A stretch of 5,673 nt of DNA. It comes from Chloroflexota bacterium (GTDB lineage Bacteria; Chloroflexota; Dehalococcoidia; SM23-28-2; RBG-16-64-32). Position 1 is the stretch's first letter; the number at the start of each line of letters is the position of its first letter. A program made the translations under genes and the position numbers. This document shows positions 1 through 4,449 of the stretch, in pieces. The notes below the pieces were generated by a model, which ran no database searches, was not told the origin of the DNA, and saw nothing but the letters and a program-made list of their open reading frames with translations. The stretch is taken from the NCBI GenBank assembly GCA_005882715.1, contig VBEI01000104.1, positions 1 through 5,673 of the forward strand, in the 5' to 3' direction.

Positions 1-409
1 ACCCACCGGCGGACGTCTTGTCGCCCATGAACACGATGATCGGCTCCGACGGCCGCTCGTCGATCTCCATCTCCGCCGAGCCCGGCCCCGCGCCGCGGAT
101 GTTGCCCGAAAAGGCGTCGGTGAGCAGGTCCTGTCCCGCCCCGTATAGCTTCAGCTTCTTTGCGAGGTCCGTGCCTTTGATAAACGTGTCCCAGGCCAGC
201 TTGTGAATCTGCTCATTATCTTCGCCGCGGTCGTGCGTCATGATGAGGAACATATCGTCGCCGCAGTGCGAGGCGTGGCCGTCGATCAACAGGCCGGACT
301 GCTTCGCCGTGTCCAGCTCCCGCTGCCCGAGCGCCAGGATGTCTGGGTGCGAAGACGAGTGGCCTACCATACCGCCAATGTCTGCCTTGATAACACTAAT
401 CGTGACCAT
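1..409 (-). CDS. fbp: Fructose-1,6-bisphosphate aldolase/phosphatase, archaeal type (partial, N-terminal 136 residues)
   Basis: This is the bifunctional gluconeogenic enzyme that condenses triose phosphates to fructose-1,6-bisphosphate and then dephosphorylates it to fructose-6-phosphate in one active site (cytosolic, Mg-dependent). I translated it by hand from the minus strand. It opens MVTISVIKADIGG and contains GDDMFLIMTH (50-59), YGAGQDLL (89-96), FSGNIRGAGPG (100-110) and EPIIVFMGDKT (122-132). From memory of the Sulfolobus/Thermoproteus enzymes, the metal and substrate ligands Asp11, His18, Asp52, Asp53, Gln94, Asp131 and Lys132 correspond here to D10, H17, D51, D52, Q93, D130 and K131, all shifted by one. 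The Schiff-base lysine and catalytic tyrosine (near residue 230) lie beyond the window edge. The family is about 360-400 residues long, so roughly two thirds is missing only because the window ends. The ATG at 409-407 follows a GGAGGTG SD with 7 nt spacing, which fixes the start. Family assignment is firm; that it makes both reactions is known of the family, not shown here. Confidence 0.95.
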   Translation of the reverse strand, partial: MVTISVIKADIGGMVGHSSSHPDILALGQRELDTAKQSGLLIDGHASHCGDDMFLIMTHDRGEDNEQIHKLAWDTFIKGTDLAKKLKLYGAGQDLLTDAFSGNIRGAGPGSAEMEIDERPSEPIIVFMGDKTSAGG

Positions 410-501
410 TAGAGAACACCTCCGCTACTTCAACTGGGGCGGAGTGCGCCGCCCGCACTCCTACGATGGAGATCGCTTGCATGAAATCGCCTGCGCATTC
501 T
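410..501 (-). promoter_or_regulatory. Structured 5' leader of fbp with SD and two competing hairpins
   Basis: The leader between the predicted transcription start (about 501) and the ATG holds the SD GGAGGTG (423-417). Two pairings compete. Hairpin A is a perfect 8-bp stem, GGAGTGCG with CGCACTCC (461-454 with 448-441), loop of 5. Hairpin B pairs CACTCCGC (446-439) with GCGGAGGTG (425-417), 8 bp with one bulged G and a 13-nt loop, and would bury the whole SD. Both use the segment 446-441, so they cannot form together. Forming A would free the SD and forming B would mask it. The pairings are seen in the sequence; regulation by them is inference. No known riboswitch class was recognised. Confidence 0.4.
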
Positions 502-507
502 AGCGAC

Positions 508-536
508 ACTGTAAATGGCGACCCAAAGGGTGTCAA
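508..536 (-). promoter_or_regulatory. Sigma70-type promoter of fbp
   Basis: Read on the minus strand, a perfect TTGACA (536-531) is followed after exactly 17 bp by TACAGT (513-508), which matches TATAAT at 4 of 6 positions. Transcription would start near 501 and give a leader of about 92 nt before the fbp ATG. A second possible -10, TAGAAT (502-497), lies just downstream without a matching -35 box. The -35 sits directly after the end of the neighbouring minus-strand gene, so fbp can be transcribed on its own as well as by read-through. Confidence 0.6.
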
Positions 537-544
537 GGAACAAG

Positions 545-564
545 CCGTAAGAGAACCGTTACGG
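545..564 (-). terminator. Weak hairpin at the end of the DUF1122-like gene
   Basis: On the minus strand CCGTAA (564-559, including the stop codon) can pair with TTACGG (550-545) across an 8-nt loop. It is followed by the moderately T-rich CTTGTTCCTT. The stem is only 6 bp and the tail is not a clean U-tract, so this is at best a weak intrinsic terminator separating this gene from the fbp promoter that begins at 536. Confidence 0.3.
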
Positions 565-1317
565 ATTCGTATAACCTTCCTCGAGCGCCGCCAACACCTC
601 CCGGGCGTTGCGGTGTGCGAGCTCGAGCCATTCTTCGCGAGCGGACCCTTCGGGTCGCGCGAGAAAGGCGTTCAGCTCCTCGCGCAACCGTTCCTCCTTC
701 TCGCGGCGGATGTCTTCGTTTAGCGGCTTGAAACACTGGAGCTTGCGCGGACCTTCCCGCCCTCCTTCTGAAATGTACCAGTCTCGATAAGAACGGCAGC
801 CCGCGAGGAACATCAGGAAGCCCAAGGGCGATGCGACCGGCGGGTAGCCGCGTGTGAGCATACGCTCGCTTGCCCTCTGCCCGGGCGAGTCGTACTCCAC
901 CATCATGTGCCCTCCCGGCGGCACAAGCTCCGATAACGTCTCGAATAGCTTGCGATCGAGCCCTTCCCCTGCGAGATCCGAGATATGGCCGGCGAAGCGC
1001 TGCACCGGATGGTACTGAGTTAGTTCGATCCAGTTGTAGGCAGGAAACGGGCCCGAATTATGCAAACCCAGGGCCAGCGGCTCATCCGCAAGCCTTCCGC
1101 TGGCATCGGCGAGGAAGAGCTGGAAGTACCGCGATCCAACGTTGTTCTTTGGGCCGAGGAGCACCAGCAACCGATAGTCGCCAAGCCGAGCGCCTTGCAG
1201 GCGCGCCAGGGGATGCTCCCACGGCGGCGACCAACCCTTGGCGAGCAGCGTTTCGATGAGCGCTCGGTGCTCGGGCGCCAACCCATCGAGGAGGTTCCCT
1301 TCCGCCTGCGACCCCAC
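559..1317 (-). CDS. DUF1122-like protein of unknown function, leaderless GTG start
   Basis: The product is a 252-residue soluble protein with no signal peptide or membrane helix. Its central block GGHMMVEYD (135-143), followed by PPVASPLGFLMFLAGC (159-174), DWYISEGGREGPRKLQ (179-194) and KPLN (197-200), recalls the DUF1122 family (mostly archaeal, function unknown). That match is from memory of the family's G-G-x-x-x-V-E-Y and D-W-Y-x-x-E-G...K-L-Q...K-P-L pattern, not from a search. The C-terminal 50 residues are charged and helical, with a likely short coiled coil at 203-219 (IRREKEERLREELNAFL). I chose the GTG at 1317-1315 because it lies exactly 6 nt after a TATAAT on this strand, which would make the mRNA start at the GTG itself. 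TTG at 1281 is the alternative. The reading frame stays open to 1554, but that part is antisense to the membrane protein gene. It is divergent from that gene and upstream of fbp on the same strand. Confidence 0.75.
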   Translation of the reverse strand: MGSQAEGNLLDGLAPEHRALIETLLAKGWSPPWEHPLARLQGARLGDYRLLVLLGPKNNVGSRYFQLFLADASGRLADEPLALGLHNSGPFPAYNWIELTQYHPVQRFAGHISDLAGEGLDRKLFETLSELVPPGGHMMVEYDSPGQRASERMLTRGYPPVASPLGFLMFLAGCRSYRDWYISEGGREGPRKLQCFKPLNEDIRREKEERLREELNAFLARPEGSAREEWLELAHRNAREVLAALEEGYTNP

Positions 1318-1323
1318 GCCGCG

Positions 1324-1329
1324 ATTATA
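1324..1329 (-). promoter_or_regulatory. -10 box of the DUF1122-like gene (leaderless)
   Basis: TATAAT on the minus strand is followed by six bases (CGCGGC) and then GTG. Transcription starting 7 nt after the box would begin on the G of the start codon. No -35 box is visible at the usual distance and no SD precedes the GTG. Confidence 0.65.
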
Positions 1330-1337
1330 GGCGACCC

Positions 1338-1346
1338 TGCTATAAT
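1338..1346 (+). promoter_or_regulatory. Extended -10 promoter of the membrane protein gene
   Basis: TGCTATAAT is a perfect extended -10 (TGn plus TATAAT). The ATG begins 10 nt after the box, so the leader would be at most about 4 nt, and no SD fits between them. No convincing -35 box is seen; an extended -10 can work without one. Confidence 0.65.
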
Positions 1347-1356
1347 CGCCCCGACC

Positions 1357-1986
1357 ATGGCCGCTTTCCCTCACCCCGCCCGCCCGGACCCTCCTCACTC
1401 GGGGGTTGTCCGCACAGTTTACTTCCTCGCCGTCGCCGTCGCCGCTATTTTCGTGGCAATCACAGCCGTTGTGGGCTTCTACGAGCCGCCGGCGGGGGAC
1501 ACCGCGTTGCCTTCGGGATTCGAAGAATCGTCCATTGCCAGCGGCGCGCAGCACGAGAAGGAGGACTACAACAGGAACGTGACCCTCATACTCTCGGCTG
1601 TGAGTGCGGCTGCTTTCGCCGCGGTCATCCTCGGGCTCGGCTCGCGTTTTAACCCGCTGCGCGCGGGCGTTATCCTGGGCGCCCTGATCATCTTTTTGGT
1701 CGCGATGGGGTTCTGGGCGAGCTCTGGCGACAAGTGGATCGGCTTCTTGATGACACTGGTCAACTTCGGGGCGTTGCTCGGCTCCTATGTGGGGCTGGAA
1801 GAAGGCCTGCCCATGCGCCCGCGCGAACCACCGAGGAGGCTCCAGCCCGCGGACATTTCGCCGTCCCCCACCTCCCCGCCGCCACGGAGCGACTTCGAGC
1901 CGGCCTCGCCTGCGCCCGAGGCGCCGGAGCCGCCGCCCGCGCGTACCGAGCCGCCTCCGCCGATGTCGGACCCGCCCCGCGAGTAA
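1357..1986 (+). CDS. Four-helix membrane protein with proline-rich C-terminal tail, unrecognised
   Basis: I do not recognise this 209-residue protein. After a short proline-containing N-terminus come four hydrophobic segments, at about 17-41, 75-94, 101-121 and 126-146. A polar 30-residue stretch rich in acidic and small residues separates the first two helices. The last 60 residues (150-209) are a disordered, Pro/Glu/Arg-rich tail of the PPP, PAP and EPPPP kind, with no hydrophobic segment. With four helices both ends should lie on the same side of the membrane, most simply the cytoplasm; this is inference. The ATG at 1357 is chosen because it follows an extended -10 promoter by 10 nt. The frame is open further upstream, but that part is antisense to the DUF1122-like gene and contains its promoter. 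It is divergent from that gene and codirectional with the crotonase gene 108 bp downstream, which has its own promoter. Confidence 0.75.
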   Translation: MAAFPHPARPDPPHSGVVRTVYFLAVAVAAIFVAITAVVGFYEPPAGDTALPSGFEESSIASGAQHEKEDYNRNVTLILSAVSAAAFAAVILGLGSRFNPLRAGVILGALIIFLVAMGFWASSGDKWIGFLMTLVNFGALLGSYVGLEEGLPMRPREPPRRLQPADISPSPTSPPPRSDFEPASPAPEAPEPPPARTEPPPPMSDPPRE

Positions 1987-2058
1987 GCTGTTTTCGTAGC
2001 TCGCACGTCGTACCTCGCATATCGCGCTTGCTTGCTTGGTCCTTAATTCCTACCCCGG
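1987..2058. other. Intergenic spacer with an imperfect 11-bp direct repeat
   Basis: No terminator hairpin is evident here. CGTAGCTCGCA (1995-2005) and CGTACCTCGCA (2009-2019) form a direct repeat with one mismatch and a 14-bp period. A short TTGC run (TTGCTTGCTTGG, 2028-2039) follows. No coding potential was seen. Confidence 0.45.
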
Positions 2059-2087
2059 TGCTATAATCGTCGCCGCCAGAAAGGAGG
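2059..2087 (+). promoter_or_regulatory. Extended -10 promoter and strong SD of the crotonase gene
   Basis: TGCTATAAT (2059-2067) is the same perfect extended -10 as at 1338, and the following CG is shared too, giving a common 11-mer. Transcription would start near 2074, leaving a leader of about 21 nt that contains AAAGGAGG (2080-2087), placed 7 nt before the ATG at 2095. This gene therefore uses SD-dependent initiation, unlike its leaderless neighbours. No good -35 box was found. Confidence 0.7.
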
Positions 2088-2094
2088 CGCCCCA

Positions 2095-2907
2095 ATGCCT
2101 TACGAACAGGTACTCACCGAAGAACGAGGCCGCGTCGGCATCGTCACACTGAACAACCCGGACAAGTTGAACGCCCTGGGCGAGCCCATGGACACTGAGA
2201 TGCGGGAGGCGATCGAGGCCTACAACCAGAACCCGGAGATCGGTGCCATCGTCCTCACCGGCGCCGGCAAGGGCTTTTGCGCAGGTGCGAACATTCAGGG
2301 CTGGGACCGCGGCATTCAGCAGTCCGAACAGGACGGCGATGCAATGCGCATCCGCGACCGGCGCGAGAACTGGGTCTCGTTCGTCCAGCGCTCAAAGCCC
2401 ATTATCGCCGCGATCAACGGCGTCTCCATTGGAGCCGGCCTCACGATCACCCTCCCCTGCGACGTCCGGTACGCCTCCGAGCGTGCCCGGCTGTCGATGC
2501 GCTTCGTCCGTGTCGGGGTGCTGCCGGAGCTCGCCAGCACCCGGCTGCTCGTGCACATCGTCGGGCTCGGCCAGGCGATGGAACTCATGCTCTCCGGCCG
2601 CATCATCGACGCGCCGGAAGCGGGCCGCATCGGCCTTGTCAACAAGGTGTTGCCCGCGGACGAGCTCCTGGATGCTGCTGTCGAGACCGCCGCCGAGATC
2701 GCCTTCAACCCGGCCGAGTCGCTCGCGGCGATCAAGCGAGAGACGTGGGCGAACCTCTTCGACCCCGACCTGGCGTCGATCATGAAGCGGGAAGTCATCG
2801 AGTTCAACGAAGCGATGCGGCGACCGCACTTCAAGGAAGCGGTCCGTTCCTTCATCGAAAAGCGCCAGCCGGACTTCCACCGCCAACCCCAAGAAGCGAA
2901 GCGCTAG
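2095..2907 (+). CDS. Enoyl-CoA hydratase/isomerase family protein (crotonase fold)
   Basis: A 270-residue member of the crotonase superfamily, acting on acyl-CoA thioesters in the cytosol. It starts with the typical strand pattern VGIVTLNNPDKLNAL (14-28). The first oxyanion-hole loop is GKGFCAGANI (58-67) and the second is NGVSIGAGLT (108-117), followed by CDVRYASERA (122-131). Length is normal for the family (about 260). Compared by eye with rat mitochondrial enoyl-CoA hydratase, the two catalytic glutamates (Glu144 and Glu164) fall on T117 and F137, so ordinary hydratase chemistry looks unlikely. An acidic residue, E145 in GVLPELAST, sits where PaaG-type and ECI2-type enoyl-CoA isomerases carry their catalytic carboxylate (IPD, SPE). 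An isomerase role is therefore plausible; the substrate cannot be read from the sequence. The start is fixed by AAAGGAGG 7 nt upstream. It is followed by a structured repeat and then folC, probably a separate transcript. Confidence 0.92.
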   Translation: MPYEQVLTEERGRVGIVTLNNPDKLNALGEPMDTEMREAIEAYNQNPEIGAIVLTGAGKGFCAGANIQGWDRGIQQSEQDGDAMRIRDRRENWVSFVQRSKPIIAAINGVSIGAGLTITLPCDVRYASERARLSMRFVRVGVLPELASTRLLVHIVGLGQAMELMLSGRIIDAPEAGRIGLVNKVLPADELLDAAVETAAEIAFNPAESLAAIKRETWANLFDPDLASIMKREVIEFNEAMRRPHFKEAVRSFIEKRQPDFHRQPQEAKR

Positions 2908-2908
2908 T

Positions 2909-2921
2909 CTCGGCCCCCGAG
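2909..2921 (+). terminator. Small GC hairpin just after the crotonase stop codon
   Basis: CTCGG (2909-2913) pairs with CCGAG (2917-2921) across a 3-nt loop, starting 2 nt after the stop codon. There is no T-tract behind it, so it is a poor intrinsic terminator and may be chance in GC-rich DNA. Confidence 0.2.
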
Positions 2922-2941
2922 GGCGTCTCGGCAGGCGGGAT

Positions 2942-3040
2942 GTAGGGGCGAGGCATCCACGACCGCGTGATGTCATATCCCCTACCAAGGTTGCACCTAA
3001 GGGGAGACCCATTCCGTCCTCGTGGATGCCTCGCCCCTAC
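2942..3040. repeat. 99-bp element bounded by perfect 21-bp inverted repeats
   Basis: Positions 2942-2962 (starting GTAGGGGCGAGGCATCC) and 3020-3040 (ending GGATGCCTCGCCCCTAC) are perfect reverse complements over 21 bp. The 57-bp centre holds a nested stem, TCCCCT (2978-2983) with AGGGGA (3000-3005), topped by AGGT (2988-2991) with ACCT (2995-2998). The arms begin with GTAG, the tetranucleotide typical of REP sequences recognised by RAYT transposases, and two inverted copies about 100 bp long resemble a REPIN or a small MITE. No target-site duplication and no transposase are visible in the window. As RNA it would form a very stable stem between the crotonase and folC genes and could protect or end the upstream transcript; that is inference. 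Confidence 0.8.
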
Positions 3041-3085
3041 CGTGCTCCGTCGGACCACGTGCCTCCAAACGGGCGACGCGGCCGA

Positions 3086-3091
3086 TACAAT
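3086..3091 (+). promoter_or_regulatory. -10 box of folC (leaderless)
   Basis: TACAAT is followed by six bases (ACCACC) and the GTG start codon at 3098, the same box-to-start spacing as the DUF1122-like gene. Transcription would begin on the start codon. No SD and no clear -35 box are present. Confidence 0.55.
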
Positions 3092-3097
3092 ACCACC

Positions 3098-4423
3098 GTG
3101 ACATACGACGAAGCCATAGAATGGCTCCTCTCGTTCGCCGACTTCGAACGCTCCGGTCGCTTCCAGGACCGCCCGGACCTTACGCCGATGCTGGCGCTGC
3201 TTGAGCGCCTCGGTAACCCGCACCTTGGCCGCGCGACGGTTCACATCGCGGGGAGCAAGGGAAAGGGCAGCGTCGCGGCGATGGTTGATTCCATCCTGCT
3301 CGCCGACGGACGCCGGACCGGCCTTTACACAAGCCCTCATTTGGTGCACTACACCGAACGCATCCGTCTAGACCATGAGCCGATCTCGCCCGGACGGTTC
3401 GCCTCGCTGGCAACCAGGGTGCAGCGCGTAATCGGTGAGTCTCCGCTCGGGCTCGACGGCCGGCAGCTGGTGACGTTCGACTTGCTGACCGCGCTTGGCT
3501 TCATGGCCTTCGAATCGCAACCGGTGGATGTGCAGGTAGTTGAAGTAGGTCTCGGCGGACGCGTTGATAGCACGAACGTATTCGACACGAAAGATGTCGC
3601 GGTAGTAACGCCCATCTCGCTCGAGCACACCGCCATTCTCGGCGATACAGTTGAGCAAATCGCGCGCGAGAAAGCGGCGATCCTAAGACCCGGCTGCAAC
3701 GTCGTCATGGGCACGCAAGCACATCCGGAGGCCGAAGGTGTGGTGCGTCGGTGCGCGAGCCAGGTCGACGCGCCCCTCATTGATGTAGCGTCGGAATACC
3801 GTTGGGGCATAGTCACCCACGATCGGCGTTCACAAGACATTCGAATCAAGGGGCCGAACGGTAATTTGATAGCCAAGCTCCCCCTCCTCGGCAAACACCA
3901 GATCGAGAATGCCGCAACGGCAGTCGCCACGGTCGAAGTGCTAACTCAACGCGAGGGCAAGAGCCTCCCGAAAGATACGCTTGCCAAAGGCCTTGCCAAC
4001 GTCCGCTGGCCGTGCCGCATCGAGGTCATCCGCGAAGACCCGCTCGTCATCGTCGACGGCGCGCACAACCGCGACTCCGCGCGCCGCCTCGCCGAGACGC
4101 TGGTCGAGTACTTCGCGGCCGATCGCGTGCTCTTCGTGATCGGCTGCGGCTCGGACAAGGACATCGATGGGCTGGCGGAAGAGGTTGCGCCGCTCGCATC
4201 TCGCGTGCTGGCCGTGCGCTCGGAGCACCCGCGCGCGATGGACCCTCAGCGCATCGCTGAGGCGTTCGGGCGGCTGGGCGTCGATAGTCGAACCATGGAT
4301 AAGGTTTCTGAGGCGCTAGACCCTGCGATAGCCTCCGTTGGTTCGCACGCGTTAATATGTGTGGCAGGCTCGCTCTTCGTTGCGGCGGAGGCGCGGGCGC
4401 ATGTGCTGGGGGTGAGAACGTAA
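3098..4423 (+). CDS. folC: Dihydrofolate synthase / folylpolyglutamate synthase
   Basis: A 441-residue Mur-ligase-family enzyme that uses ATP to join glutamate to dihydropteroate and/or to tetrahydrofolates, giving the polyglutamylated cofactors. The P-loop is HIAGSKGKGS (49-58), a variant of the usual GTNGKGS. Then come TSPHL (78-82), the acidic Mg site block VVEVGLGGRVDSTN (147-160), ISLEHTAILGDT (173-184), AREKAAI (189-195, K192 probably the carbamylated lysine of the family), GKHQIENAATA, and in the C-terminal domain WPCRIEVI and DGAHN (320-324). Length is typical. I start it at the GTG at 3098, giving MTYDEAIEWL, because this matches the usual FolC N-terminus and lies 6 nt after TACAAT. 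The ATG at 3026 would add 24 residues that run from within the right arm of the inverted repeat and lack any family resemblance. fabF follows 26 bp downstream. Whether it has one or both activities cannot be told. Confidence 0.95.
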   Translation: MTYDEAIEWLLSFADFERSGRFQDRPDLTPMLALLERLGNPHLGRATVHIAGSKGKGSVAAMVDSILLADGRRTGLYTSPHLVHYTERIRLDHEPISPGRFASLATRVQRVIGESPLGLDGRQLVTFDLLTALGFMAFESQPVDVQVVEVGLGGRVDSTNVFDTKDVAVVTPISLEHTAILGDTVEQIAREKAAILRPGCNVVMGTQAHPEAEGVVRRCASQVDAPLIDVASEYRWGIVTHDRRSQDIRIKGPNGNLIAKLPLLGKHQIENAATAVATVEVLTQREGKSLPKDTLAKGLANVRWPCRIEVIREDPLVIVDGAHNRDSARRLAETLVEYFAADRVLFVIGCGSDKDIDGLAEEVAPLASRVLAVRSEHPRAMDPQRIAEAFGRLGVDSRTMDKVSEALDPAIASVGSHALICVAGSLFVAAEARAHVLGVRT

Positions 4424-4439
4424 GCAGGCGATTGAGCAC

Positions 4440-4446
4440 GGAGGTG
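4440..4446 (+). promoter_or_regulatory. SD deciding the fabF start
   Basis: GGAGGTG lies in the 26-bp folC-fabF gap, with 5 nt between GGAGG and the ATG at 4450. In-frame TTG (4432) and GTG (4444) are excluded as likely starts because they lie before or within this SD. No separate promoter is seen in the gap, which supports co-transcription with folC. Confidence 0.65.
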
Positions 4447-4449
4447 AGC

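Larger units (their letters stand above)
1321..1349. repeat. Perfect 10-bp inverted repeat carrying back-to-back TATAAT boxes
   Basis: GCGATTATAG (1321-1330) and CTATAATCGC (1340-1349) are perfect reverse complements, separated by 9 bp. Each arm contains a TATAAT reading outward, so the palindrome contains the -10 boxes of both divergent genes. It could also be an operator, but that is not shown. Confidence 0.85.

Noticed and set aside
1060..1356. Upstream extension of the membrane protein by 99 residues
   Set aside because: It is antisense to the conserved part of the DUF1122-like gene and contains its promoter; the ATG at 1357 follows an extended -10 box.
1318..1554. Upstream extension of the DUF1122-like gene to an ATG at 1554 (331 residues)
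   Set aside because: The added part is low-complexity, antisense to the membrane protein gene, and passes through the divergent promoter; the leaderless GTG at 1317 fits better.
2392..3012. 206-residue minus-strand open frame opposite the crotonase gene
   Set aside because: Antisense to conserved crotonase motifs and runs through the inverted repeat; no start signal seen.
2942..3040. Inverted repeat as an intrinsic terminator of the crotonase gene
   Set aside because: The stem is strong, but the sequence after it has no T-tract, so a simple intrinsic terminator is not supported.
3026..3097. FolC start at the upstream ATG
   Set aside because: The extra 24 residues begin inside the inverted-repeat arm and do not resemble FolC; the GTG at 3098 gives the usual N-terminus.
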